From an uncultured Clostridia bacterium (GTDB taxonomy: Bacteria > Bacillota > Clostridia > Oscillospirales > Oscillospiraceae): a stretch of DNA of 29,450 nt. Location: contig CANDEH010000017.1 in NCBI GenBank assembly GCA_947383645.1, positions 1 through 29,450 on the forward strand, read 5' to 3'. The number at the start of each line of letters is the position of its first letter. Within the stretch, counting starts at the first letter, position 1. A program made the position numbers and the translations under genes. The notes beneath the pieces were generated by a model. That model searched no databases. It was not told the origin of the DNA and saw only the letters and a list, made by a program, of their open reading frames with translations. This document shows, one piece after another, positions 15,242 through 22,961 of this stretch.

Positions 15242-15904
15242 CTACAGGTAGTCGCAGTTTGTCCCGGCGTTTTTCAGGATATTCGCCCGGGCCATCTCCA
15301 CGTGCTGGAAGGCCAGTTCCTCCGCCCGGGCGGCGTCGCCGGCGGTGAGGGCCTGGAAGATGCCCCGGTGCTCCGCGGTGGACGCCCTGGCGCGGGTGCT
15401 GACGGACACCGACATCTTCCGGTAGCGCTGGAGCTTCTTGTGCAGGGCGGTGAGCTGCTTCTCAAAGGTGCGGCTGCCGCAGGCGGCGTACAGCGCCTCG
15501 TGAAAATGGCTGTCGGACTCCAGAATTCTGTCGGTCATGTTGCGGGAGACATAGAACTCCTGTAGGGTGATGATCTCGTCCAGCTCCGCCAGTTCCTCCG
15601 CCGTAATGCGGCGGCAGCACTTGGCTGTGGCCGTGCCCTCCAGAAGACTGCGCATCTCCAGAATGTCCATCAGATCGTCGGCGGTGATGCCCACCACCAC
15701 GATGCTCTTGCCCCGGCTCTCCACCAGATCGTCCTGCTCCAGGCGGCGCAGAGCCTCCCGCACGGGGGTGCGGCTGACCTTCAGCTGCTCGGACAGCCGC
15801 AGCTCCGTCAGGGTGTCCCCCCGCTGGTAGACGCCGCTGAGGATATCCCGCTCCACCTGCTCATAGACGATGTCCGCCAGAGAGGTGACCCTGTTCACTG
15901 TCAT
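15242..15904 (-). CDS. GntR-family regulator, FCD (FadR/VanR) subfamily
   Basis: A 220-residue regulator. The N-terminal winged helix (about 8-75) shows the family's ILSGVYQRGDTLTELRLSEQL and VSRTPVREALRRLEQDDLV. The C-terminal helical FCD domain (about 80-215) carries the metal/ligand residues in DSHFHEAL, STAEHRGIFQAL and FQHVEMA. FCD proteins usually sense organic acids. It is the last gene of an operon with an unknown protein and a Re-citrate-synthase-type enzyme. A perfect palindrome with a TTGTATACAA core at the operon promoter fits the subfamily's operator type. It is therefore likely an autoregulated repressor responding to a carboxylate. GAGG lies nine bases ahead of the start. Confidence 0.9.
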   Translation of the reverse strand: MTVNRVTSLADIVYEQVERDILSGVYQRGDTLTELRLSEQLKVSRTPVREALRRLEQDDLVESRGKSIVVVGITADDLMDILEMRSLLEGTATAKCCRRITAEELAELDEIITLQEFYVSRNMTDRILESDSHFHEALYAACGSRTFEKQLTALHKKLQRYRKMSVSVSTRARASTAEHRGIFQALTAGDAARAEELAFQHVEMARANILKNAGTNCDYL

Positions 15905-15924
15905 GGCTTGTTACCTCGGTCGTT

Positions 15925-16572
15925 TCAAATTTTTGCGGGGGAACCCGGAAGGTCCGGGGAAAGCATGTCGGTATCCAGCAGGAGAAGGCCCGGCCGGCCC
16001 CCGGTCAGCGGGGTCGCCTGGGATCCGTCGTCGTAGGGGTGGCAGTCCGGCGCCACAATCACGAAGGGACTGGCGTCGGGGGACACCCCCCGGCGCAGCT
16101 CGGCGAGGCTCAGCGGGGGATCGGACAGCTCCAGCCCCGTCTGGACGGCCTCCAAGGGCGGGAACTGCCACAGCTCTTTCGCCAGGGCCGTCAGCTCTGA
16201 GACCGCCTGGGCGCGAAAGGTCAGGTTGTACGCTAAGACCTCGCTCTGCGGGATGAGTATGGTGTAGGTGAACGCGCTCCTTTTTGGATATCGGTTCATC
16301 CAGAAGCCCCGGACCTCGCTGTAGTCTCCAAAGCGGTAGAGGGTCTGCTTGTAGTCCCGGGAGCAGTGGGTGGTCAGACCCAGGACAAAGTCCGCCTCCA
16401 GCTTTTTCTGATTCCAGGCGGCAATCTCCGCCTGCGGCAGGTCCCGGTCCTCCAGATAGCCCGCCAGGAACCGCAGCCCGGCCAGGTCCAGGGCGGCGTC
16501 AAAATCGGCGATAAAGTCCGGGTAGAGCGCCCCCCGCGAAAAGAGCAGGGACATATGAAAATAAGTGGGCAT
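15925..16572 (-). CDS. Conserved-looking hypothetical protein in the citrate-synthase operon
   Basis: A 215-residue soluble protein with no signal peptide or membrane segment. I do not recognise the family. It starts MPTYFHMSLLFSRGALYPDF, contains FVLGLTTHCSRDYKQTLYRFGDYSEVRGFW and ends in a Pro/Asp-rich tail. A good ribosome site (GGGAGGAAGGGG) precedes the ATG. It lies 30 bases after the citrate-synthase-type gene and 20 bases before the GntR gene, so it is almost surely cotranscribed with both. Its job may relate to the same metabolite, but nothing in the sequence shows this. Confidence 0.75.
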   Translation of the reverse strand: MPTYFHMSLLFSRGALYPDFIADFDAALDLAGLRFLAGYLEDRDLPQAEIAAWNQKKLEADFVLGLTTHCSRDYKQTLYRFGDYSEVRGFWMNRYPKRSAFTYTILIPQSEVLAYNLTFRAQAVSELTALAKELWQFPPLEAVQTGLELSDPPLSLAELRRGVSPDASPFVIVAPDCHPYDDGSQATPLTGGRPGLLLLDTDMLSPDLPGSPAKI

Positions 16573-16602
16573 ACCCCTTCCTCCCAGGTGCGCCGCGGTC
16601 TG

Positions 16603-17982
16603 TCAGGAGAAGGTGGAGAACCGGCCGGGGGCGAACTCCTCGATCTTCTCCTCCAGCTCCCGGCGGGCCAGGGTGTTCTGCCGCCCGTTCTCATACTCGG
16701 CGTCCACCCACTCCTTCAGCTGCGCCACCAGGGGGTCGCTCTTGACCACGGCGTCGGCACCGGCGAGGCCGTAGTTCTCGTTGATCCAGTAGGCGATGCC
16801 GGCGAGACCCGAGGTCTTGCTAATCATCACCGAGGCGGGGCGGTTGAGGAACTTCCTGGTGTCGAAGATATTGTAGATCTCCTCGTCCTTCAAAAGCCCG
16901 TCGGCGTGGATGCCCGCCCGGGTGACGTTGAAGTTCCGGCCCACAAAGGGGGTGTTGTCCGGGATGTCGTAGCCGATGTCCCGGCGGAAGAAATTGGCGA
17001 TGTCGGTGATGGCGGTGGTGTCCATGCCGTCCAGGGTGCCCCGGAAGGCGGCGTACTCGAAGATCATGGACTCCAGGGGGATGTTTCCCGTCCGCTCCCC
17101 GATGCCCAGGAGGGAGCAGTTCACCGCCCCCGCGCCGTAGAGCCAGGCGGCGCTGGCGTTGGCGGTGGCCCGGTAGAAGTCGTTGTGGCCGTGCCACTCC
17201 AGCATGGCGCTGGGCACGTCGGCGTAGTGGCGCAGGCCGTAGATGATCCCCGGCACGCTGCGGGGCAGGGCCACCTCGCTGTAGGGGATGCCGTAGCCCA
17301 GAGTGTCGCAGGCCCGGATCTTTACGGGAATCCCCGCCTCCTCCGACAGGTCCTGAAGGGCGTTGACGAAGGGGACCACGAAACCGTAGAAGTCCGCCCG
17401 GGTCACGTCCTCTAAGTGGCACCGGGGGATGACGCCGGCGCTGAACGCCTCCTTCACCGCAGCCAGATAGCTGTCCATGGCCTGGCGGCGGGTCATCTTC
17501 AGCTTCTTGAAGATGTGGTAGTCCGAGCAGCTGGTGAGGATGCCCGTCTCCTTAATGCCCAGATCCGCCACCAGTTTGAAGTCCTCCTTGGTGGCCCGAA
17601 TCCAGGTGGTGATCTGGGGGAACTCCAGCCCCAGGTCCCGGCACCGGTCCAGGGCCTCCCGGTCCTTCCTGCTGTAGACGAAGAACTCCGTCTGCCGGAT
17701 GATCCCCTTGGGCCCGGAGAGGCGGGAGAGGAGCTTGAAGAGGGTTACAATCTGCTCCACGGAGTAGGGCTCCTGGGACTGCTGCCCGTCCCGAAAGGTG
17801 GTGTCGGTGATGACGATCTCCTCGGGCATGGCGATGGGCACCCGGCGGTGGTTGAAGGGGATCTTGGGCAGCTCGCCGTAGCCGTACACGTCCCGATAGA
17901 GCTTGGGCTCCTCCACGTCCTGGAGCTGGTAGCGGTAGGCGTTCTCCTCCAGCAGATGGGTGGCGTTGGACAGTTCTAACAT
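16603..17982 (-). CDS. Re-citrate-synthase/homocitrate-synthase-like DRE-TIM enzyme
   Basis: A 459-residue member of the DRE-TIM metallolyase (HMGL-like) superfamily, which condenses acetyl-CoA with a 2-oxoacid. The active-site signature is TDTTFRDGQQSQEP (59-72); the metal-binding His pair is EWHGHNDF (H264, H266); the family's GIGERTGN is at 293-300. The ~60-residue N-terminal extension and total length resemble the Re-citrate synthase of Clostridium kluyveri more than LeuA, which has a C-terminal regulatory domain absent here. Re-citrate synthase (oxaloacetate plus acetyl-CoA) is the preferred call; homocitrate synthase cannot be excluded. AGGAGG precedes the start. Promoter and probable operator are at 18076-18121. 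Confidence 0.8.
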   Translation of the reverse strand: MLELSNATHLLEENAYRYQLQDVEEPKLYRDVYGYGELPKIPFNHRRVPIAMPEEIVITDTTFRDGQQSQEPYSVEQIVTLFKLLSRLSGPKGIIRQTEFFVYSRKDREALDRCRDLGLEFPQITTWIRATKEDFKLVADLGIKETGILTSCSDYHIFKKLKMTRRQAMDSYLAAVKEAFSAGVIPRCHLEDVTRADFYGFVVPFVNALQDLSEEAGIPVKIRACDTLGYGIPYSEVALPRSVPGIIYGLRHYADVPSAMLEWHGHNDFYRATANASAAWLYGAGAVNCSLLGIGERTGNIPLESMIFEYAAFRGTLDGMDTTAITDIANFFRRDIGYDIPDNTPFVGRNFNVTRAGIHADGLLKDEEIYNIFDTRKFLNRPASVMISKTSGLAGIAYWINENYGLAGADAVVKSDPLVAQLKEWVDAEYENGRQNTLARRELEEKIEEFAPGRFSTFS

Positions 17983-18075
17983 AGGTTACCTCCTGTACAT
18001 AGCGGGGCAGGCGGTCAGCCTGCAACAGTTTCCGGCACAGCGCCGGACGCTGCTGCCGCGGGGTGTGTAGTGCGT

Positions 18076-18121
18076 GTGGTATAATTGTATACAATTATAC
18101 CACAACTGCCGCCGTTGTCAA
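18076..18121 (-). promoter_or_regulatory. Promoter with 28-bp perfect palindromic operator
   Basis: Minus strand TTGACA (18116-18121), 16-base spacer, TATAAT (18094-18099). The -10 lies inside a perfect palindrome at 18076-18103 (half GTGGTATAATTGTA, centre TTGTATACAA). The central GTATAC motif agrees with FCD-type GntR operators. A protein bound here would block RNA polymerase. The GntR protein encoded by the third gene of the operon is the obvious candidate. Confidence 0.8.
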
Positions 18122-18153
18122 GAGGGAATGGGGGAATATTTTGGCCTGACAGG

Positions 18154-18184
18154 TAAAAAAAGAGCCGCCCGGGCGGGCGGCTCT
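18154..18184 (-). terminator. Intrinsic terminator of ireB
   Basis: Read on the minus strand, AGAGCCGCCC, a 4-base loop and GGGCGGCTCT form a 10-bp perfect stem (18161-18184), followed by a run of T. It begins a few bases after the ireB stop codon, a classical rho-independent terminator. Confidence 0.92.
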
Positions 18185-18186
18185 GG

Positions 18187-18432
18187 TCACTGACCCAGAT
18201 ATTTGCGTACCAGGATTTGCAGCAGCTCGTCCCGGTCGATCTTGCGGATCAGGGTGCGGGCCTGGTTGTGGTTGGTGATATAGGTGGGATCCTCGGACAG
18301 GATGTAGCCCACGATCTGGTTGATGGGGTTGTACCCCTTCTCCTCCAAGGCCTGATAGACGGACAGGAGAATCCGGTGGATCTCTACGTCCTGCTCCTTG
18401 GAAAAATCGAACTTGCGGGTATAGTCGTCCAT
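18187..18432 (-). CDS. ireB: IreB-family regulatory phosphoprotein (DUF965/UPF0297)
   Basis: An 81-residue protein matching the IreB/YrzL family along its whole length, with the signature EEKGYNPINQIVGYILSEDPTYITNHNQARTLIRKIDRDELL. In Enterococcus faecalis IreB is a substrate of the Ser/Thr kinase IreK and negatively affects cephalosporin resistance; the N-terminal Thr (DDYTRKFDF) fits the phosphorylated region. The start at 18432 is preceded by AAAGGCGG. In many Firmicutes it neighbours alaS and the Holliday-junction resolvase gene, but here it stands alone between its own promoter and terminator. Confidence 0.93.
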   Translation of the reverse strand: MDDYTRKFDFSKEQDVEIHRILLSVYQALEEKGYNPINQIVGYILSEDPTYITNHNQARTLIRKIDRDELLQILVRKYLGQ

Positions 18433-18475
18433 CCCTGCACCGCCTTTCTCCAGTCTCTGAAAAATCTTAACCCAT

Positions 18476-18504
18476 AGTATACTCAGTTTTTCCAGTTCTG
18501 TAAA
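18476..18504 (-). promoter_or_regulatory. Sigma-70 promoter of ireB
   Basis: Minus strand TTTACA (18499-18504), 17-base spacer, TATACT (18476-18481), ending 43 bases ahead of the start codon. Confidence 0.7.
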
Positions 18505-18585
18505 GAGAAAAGAGGGGAATGTTACAGAGATGTAATATATTTCAAAAAAGCGGCTTCGCCGTTTTTTTGAGGGGACGGGGGAACG

Positions 18586-18795
18586 TCGTCTGAAATGGCT
18601 TGGCCATTTCAGACGAGGAGTTTGCAGCCGCCGGCGTCGCACTCGCTTACGCTCGCACGCTTGGCGGCTGAGAGGAATTTTTTCCGAAAACGCGGTTTCC
18701 GGAAAAAATGATTTTAGATTTTTTTGCGGCGTGCGCGCCGCAAAACCCTCCCGGGGGGCTCTTTGCTGCTGGGGCAGCAAATTCGGCGGGGGAAT
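18586..18795 (-). repeat. Mosaic hairpin element, copy 3
   Basis: Lies in the divergent gap between ireB and yfmF, inverted relative to copies 1 and 2. It contains TCGTCTGAAATGGC/GCCATTTCAGACGA (18586-18616, 14-bp perfect stem), the TTTTTTCCGAAAA-CGCGG-TTTCCGGAAAAAA hairpin (18677-18709), TTTTGCGGCG/CGCCGCAAAA (18722-18745), and TTTGCTGC/GCAGCAAA (18762-18781). Shared linkers with copy 1 include AGAGCCCC between the last two stems and CCCCCGCCGA at the outer edge, both read on the minus strand. A further small AAGCGGC/GCCG-type hairpin sits at about 18547-18566. Confidence 0.8.
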
Positions 18796-18849
18796 ATTGG
18801 GTGGGATGGGTGATTTTCTTATGGTTCGACAAAAAGTTTTTTGGAACAG

Positions 18850-18878
18850 TAGAAAATTTTACAAATACGAGTTATAAT
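18850..18878 (+). promoter_or_regulatory. Probable promoter of yfmF-yfmH
   Basis: A perfect -10 TATAAT (18873-18878) is preceded at 17 bases by TAGAAA (18850-18855), which matches four of six -35 positions. It is the only good candidate between repeat copy 3 and the gene. Confidence 0.5.
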
Positions 18879-18947
18879 ACCCCTAATTGCAAAAATTCTC
18901 CACAGAGGGGCCGCGGCCTGTCCGCGGGCCCGAGAGAGGAAGGGACT

Positions 18948-20219
18948 ATGAAACGGATTCGCACCCGGCTGCTGCCGGAGGTGTATCTCACCTGCCTGCC
19001 GGCGGCCAAGTTTAAGACAGACTTTCTCAGCGTCCAGTTCTTTGCCCCCCTGCGCGCCGAGACCGCGGGGCTGAACGCCCTGCTCCCCGCCGTGCTGGAG
19101 CGGGGCACCCGGCGCTGCCCCGACATGCAGCGGCTCTCCGCCGCGGAGGACCTGCTCTACGGGGCCAGTATTTCCCACAGCGTCCGCAAGCGGGCGGAGT
19201 GCCAGCTCTGGGGCTTCGTGGCCACCGCCATCGACGACGCCTTCACCCCCGGCGGCGAGCGGCTCCTGGAGCCCCTCACGGATCTGGTGGGGGATCTGAT
19301 CTGCGACCCCTCCACGGAGGACGGCCTCCTGCGCCGGGACTACGTGTCCTCGGAGAAGACCAACCTCATCGACCTGATCCGCTCCACGGTCAACGACAAG
19401 CGGACCTTCGCCGGCAAGCGCCTCTTAGAGGAGATGTGCCGGGGGGAGGCCTACGGCATCAGCCACCTGGGGGAGGAGGAGGCCGTGGGGGCCATTACGC
19501 CCTCTATCCTCACCACCCACTACCGCCGCCAGCTTGCCGCCAGCCGCCTGGAGCTCTACTACTGCGGCCGGGCGGAGCAGGGGCGGGTGGAGGACGCCTT
19601 CCGCCGGGCCTTTGAGGGGCTTCAGCGGGAGGAGACCGCCCCCATCGCCCCGGCGCCCCCCCACCGCCCCGCCGGGGAGGTCCGGGTGGTCCGGGAGCAG
19701 ATGGACGTGAGCCAGGGGAAGCTGTGCCTGGGCTACGGCGTGGACAGCGAGGACAAGGACGCGGTGCTGGTGATGGACATGCTCTTTGGCGGCACCAGCA
19801 ACTCCAAGCTGTTTCTGAATGTGCGGGAGAAGCTGTCTCTGTGCTACTACGCCAGCTCCGCCTACCACCGCGCCAAGAACATCATCACCGTCTCCTCGGG
19901 GATTGAGACGGCCAACTACCGGAAGGCCATGGACGAGATCGCCCGCCAGCTCGCCGCCATCCAGCGGGGGGAGTGGGAGGACTGGGAGTTTGCCGCCGCC
20001 ATGAGCAGCCTGAAGAACGCCTACCAGGCCATCTTTGACTCCGCCTCCCAGCTGGAGGACTTCTATATGGGCCAGATCGCCGCCGGCCAGGACCGGGAGC
20101 CGGAGGAGATGCTGCGGGATATTCTCACCGTCACGCCGGAACGGGTGGCGGAGGCCGCGAAGCGTGTGCGGCTGGACACGGTGTATTTCCTCACCGGAAA
20201 GGAGGAGGACAATGGTTGA
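18948..20219 (+). CDS. yfmF: YfmF-type M16 peptidase-like protein (EF-P modification-associated)
   Basis: A 423-residue protein with the M16 (insulinase/processing peptidase) fold but without the HxxEH zinc motif; the corresponding N-terminal region has AGLNALLPAVLERGT. It contains RTFAGKRLLEEMCRGEAYGI and the M16 C-domain segment VMDMLFGGTSNSKLFLNVREKLSLCYYASS. It matches the protein paired with YfmH (ymfF/ymfH in Bacillus subtilis), linked in annotations to the EF-P 5-aminopentanol modification. The start has GAGAGGAAGGG ahead; the frame continues to 18708 only through repeat DNA. It overlaps yfmH by 8 bases, indicating translational coupling and probably a heterodimer. Confidence 0.88.
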   Translation: MKRIRTRLLPEVYLTCLPAAKFKTDFLSVQFFAPLRAETAGLNALLPAVLERGTRRCPDMQRLSAAEDLLYGASISHSVRKRAECQLWGFVATAIDDAFTPGGERLLEPLTDLVGDLICDPSTEDGLLRRDYVSSEKTNLIDLIRSTVNDKRTFAGKRLLEEMCRGEAYGISHLGEEEAVGAITPSILTTHYRRQLAASRLELYYCGRAEQGRVEDAFRRAFEGLQREETAPIAPAPPHRPAGEVRVVREQMDVSQGKLCLGYGVDSEDKDAVLVMDMLFGGTSNSKLFLNVREKLSLCYYASSAYHRAKNIITVSSGIETANYRKAMDEIARQLAAIQRGEWEDWEFAAAMSSLKNAYQAIFDSASQLEDFYMGQIAAGQDREPEEMLRDILTVTPERVAEAAKRVRLDTVYFLTGKEEDNG

Positions 20220-21483
20220 GCGCAATTATCCCCGGATCGGGGAGCGGGTCTTTGAGGAGACCCTGCCCAACGGCCTGCGTATCCGGGTGATTGAGAAGCC
20301 CCACCACGCCAAGGCCTGCGCCTTTTTCGTCACCCGCTACGGCGGGATGGACCTGCGCTTTCAGCTGGGCGGCCAGTGGCGGGACACCCCGGCGGGCATC
20401 GCCCACTATCTGGAGCATAAGATGTTCGACACCGAGGACGGCAACGCCCTCCAGGATCTGGCCCGGAACGGGGCGGAGCCCAACGCCTTCACCAGCAACG
20501 ACATCACCGCCTACTACTTCTACAGCACCGAGCACTTCTACGAGAATCTGAAAATTCTGCTGGAGTTCGTCTCCGTGCCCTACTTCACCGAGGAGAGCGT
20601 GGAGAAGGAGCAGGGGATCATCGCCCAGGAGATCCGCATGGTGGAGGACACCCCGGACTGGCAGCTCTACACCAATCTGATGGGCTGCCTCTACGAGAAG
20701 AGCCCCGCCCGTGTCAGCGTGGCGGGGACGGTGGAGAGCATCCGGGAGATCACCGCCGAGACCCTCTACGACTGCCACCGGGCCTTCTACCACCCGGGGA
20801 ACATGGTCCTCTGCGTGGTGGGGAACGTGGACGCGGAGCAGGTGGCGGCTATCGCCCGGGAGGTGCTGCCGGAGGCGTGCGGCGAGCCCATCCCCCGGGA
20901 CTACGGCGAGGGGGAGGCCCTGCGTCCGGCTGGGAAGAGGGCCGCACGGCACATGGAGGTCTCCATGCCCCAGTTCCTAGCGGGGTACAAGTGCGAGCCG
21001 CCCCAGAGCGGCCGGGAGCACCTGCGCCTGAGCATCCTGGGCGACATGGTCTGCGACATCCTCTTCGGCGACTCCAGCCCCCTGTACAGCCGCCTCTACG
21101 AGGAGGGGCTCATCAACAACAGCTTCGGCGGCAACTTCGACATCCTCCCCGGCGCGGCCTACCTCTACGTGGGCGGGGACACCAACGAGCCGGAGAAGGT
21201 CTATGAGGCGGTGACGGCGGAGGCGAAGCGCCTGGCCACCGAGGGCGTGGACGAGGACTTCTATCAGCGGATCCGCCGCGCCTGCTACGGCCAGATGATC
21301 CGGGGGCTGAACTCCTTTGAGTCCATCGCCGTCTCCGCCGCCGAGGGCGTGTTCTTCGACTACAACTACTACGACTTCCCGGAGGTCTTTGAGACCATCA
21401 CAAAAGCCGACGTGGAGGACTTCCTCCGCCGCAACGTCACCGCTGAGCGGGCGGCGATCTCACTGATTTACCCAAGGGGGTAG
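20212..21483 (+). CDS. yfmH: YfmH-type M16 zinc peptidase
   Basis: A 423-residue M16 peptidase with the inverted zinc motif H65-YLE-H69 (AGIAHYLEHKMFD) and the downstream acidic ligand region EKEQGIIAQEIRM (131-143). The second half contains ILGDMVCDILFGDSSPLYSRLYEEGLI, the usual inactive C-domain. With YfmF, which lacks the motif, it should form an active/inactive pair as in other M16B proteases. AAGGAGG lies six bases before the ATG, inside the end of yfmF. The TAG stop is followed within three bases by a 12-bp hairpin of repeat copy 4. Confidence 0.92.
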   Translation: MVERNYPRIGERVFEETLPNGLRIRVIEKPHHAKACAFFVTRYGGMDLRFQLGGQWRDTPAGIAHYLEHKMFDTEDGNALQDLARNGAEPNAFTSNDITAYYFYSTEHFYENLKILLEFVSVPYFTEESVEKEQGIIAQEIRMVEDTPDWQLYTNLMGCLYEKSPARVSVAGTVESIREITAETLYDCHRAFYHPGNMVLCVVGNVDAEQVAAIAREVLPEACGEPIPRDYGEGEALRPAGKRAARHMEVSMPQFLAGYKCEPPQSGREHLRLSILGDMVCDILFGDSSPLYSRLYEEGLINNSFGGNFDILPGAAYLYVGGDTNEPEKVYEAVTAEAKRLATEGVDEDFYQRIRRACYGQMIRGLNSFESIAVSAAEGVFFDYNYYDFPEVFETITKADVEDFLRRNVTAERAAISLIYPRG

Positions 21484-21486
21484 ATT

Positions 21487-21806
21487 TCGATTGAAATCTG
21501 CGGATTTCAATCGAGGTTGGGAATAATGGTGTCGTTTGAAATCTTTGATTTCAAACGAGGATTTTATTGACGGGAGGCTTTTTCTCAGGAAGCGGCGGAG
21601 CCGATTCCTGAGAAAAAGGTCCGGGCCGAGCGCGGCCCGCAGGGTGTTTTTCCGAGGACGCGGTCCCCGGAAAAACGATTTTAGATTTTTTGCGCCGGGG
21701 GCGCAAACTCTTCCGAGGGGGTCTCTGCGGCTGGGGCCCCGCAACATTAAGAAAATGTGCCGGCGCACATTTTTTAGCGCAGGCCCCGCCAACTGCTTTG
21801 GCGGGG
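21487..21806 (-). repeat. Mosaic hairpin element, copy 4
   Basis: Fills the gap between yfmH and lgt, inverted like copy 3. Hairpins in order: TCGATTGAAATC/GATTTCAATCGA (21487-21514); TCGTTTGAAATC/GATTTCAAACGA (21532-21558); CTTTTTCTCAGGAA/TTCCTGAGAAAAAG (21578-21618) with an inner CGGC/GCCG; CGGGCCG/CGGCCCG (21622-21639); GTTTTTCCGAGGA-CGCGG-TCCCCGGAAAAAC (21646-21676); TTTGCGCC/GGCGCAAA (21689-21707); a TGCGG/CCGCA stem near 21725; AAAATGTGC/GCACATTTT (21752-21773); and CCCCGCCAA/TTGGCGGGG (21784-21806). No gene is present. Confidence 0.8.
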
Positions 21807-21905
21807 GGGCACTGCGGGAGAGCAGAGGAGTTATCTTCTTTCTGTGCCGCAGGCGCGAAACTTTGATGGGGCTGGCTGCGGCTCTGTCGGTTTGGAGGTT
21901 TTTAT

Positions 21906-22961
21906 ATGCACGCATTGCAGGATATGCCTATTTCCTTTCCCGGGCTGTTTGGGGACTGGTCGATTAATCCCGACCCCAAGCTGCTGGATATCGGGAACGG
22001 CATCTACTGGTACGGGGTCATGATCTGCCTGGGCGTGATCCTGGCTCTGCTCTTCTGCGCCAGACAGGCGCCCAGGTACGGCATCAAGGAGGATGACATC
22101 TATGAGTTTGTCATCTGGGTGCTGCCCTTCAGCCTCATTGGGGCGCGGCTCTACTATGTGATCTTCTATTTCGACCTCTACCGCAGCGCCGAGGGCGGCG
22201 TGGACTGGGGGCGGGCCATCGCTATCTGGGACGGCGGCGCCGCCATCTACGGGGCCATCATCGCGGCGGTGATTGTGCTGCTGGTCTTCGCCAAGCTGAA
22301 AAAGCTCTCCGTGGGGGCGCTGATGGACGTGGGCGTCATGGGCCTCTTTATCGGGCAGGCCGTGGGCCGCTGGGGGAACTTCTTCAACCGGGAGGCCTTC
22401 GGTACAGTGACGGATCTGCCCTGGCGGATGCGGCTGTGGCTCACGCCTACCCTCAGTGTGGACGTACATCCCACCTTTCTCTATGAGAGCCTGTGGAATC
22501 TGGCGGGACTGCTGATCGTGTGGCTGATCCTCTCCAAGCTGCGCAGCTTCGACGGGGAGAACGCCTGCTTCTACTTCGGCTGGTACGCCTTCGGCCGCTT
22601 CTGGATCGAGGGGCTGCGGACAGACAGCCTGTACCTCTTCGACTGGACCATCGCCGGGGAGCCCATCCGGGTATCCCAGGCGCTGTCCCTGGTGATCTTC
22701 GTGGTGGCCGTGGCGGTTCTGGTGATCCGGCGCAGCCGCCACCCGGATCCGGAGAAGCTCTTTGTCACCCGACGCCTGATGGCCGAGGCGGAGGCCCAGT
22801 CCCAGGCGTTCCTGGCCGCCGAGGCCCAGGCCGCAGAACTGCCGGAGGTAGACGCGGCCATTCTGGAGCCGGTGCGGCGTCCGGAGAGCGCCGTCCCCGC
22901 GGAGCCCGGCGAGGCCGGCAGCGGCGCGGATGCGGACGAAAGCAGTCCGGAGGACAACTGA
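21906..22961 (+). CDS. lgt: Prolipoprotein diacylglyceryl transferase
   Basis: A 351-residue polytopic membrane enzyme that transfers diacylglycerol from phosphatidylglycerol to the lipobox Cys of prolipoproteins, such as the DUF885 lipoprotein in this window. The Lgt signature GRWGNFFNREAFG is at 154-166, with IYWYGVMICLG near the N-terminus, GARLYYVIFY, the IWDGGAAIYGAI segment and HPTFLYESLWN. About seven transmembrane helices end near residue 280. The last ~70 residues are an Ala/Glu-rich, probably disordered cytoplasmic tail not needed for the fold. TTTGGAGG precedes the ATG. Its TGA stop is the first triplet of the terminal repeat of the next element. Confidence 0.96.
   Translation: MHALQDMPISFPGLFGDWSINPDPKLLDIGNGIYWYGVMICLGVILALLFCARQAPRYGIKEDDIYEFVIWVLPFSLIGARLYYVIFYFDLYRSAEGGVDWGRAIAIWDGGAAIYGAIIAAVIVLLVFAKLKKLSVGALMDVGVMGLFIGQAVGRWGNFFNREAFGTVTDLPWRMRLWLTPTLSVDVHPTFLYESLWNLAGLLIVWLILSKLRSFDGENACFYFGWYAFGRFWIEGLRTDSLYLFDWTIAGEPIRVSQALSLVIFVVAVAVLVIRRSRHPDPEKLFVTRRLMAEAEAQSQAFLAAEAQAAELPEVDAAILEPVRRPESAVPAEPGEAGSGADADESSPEDN

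Noticed and set aside
18708..18947. N-terminal extension of YfmF into the upstream gap
   Set aside because: The extra 80 codons translate repeat copy 3 and the promoter region. A ribosome site and the family-like start are at 18948.
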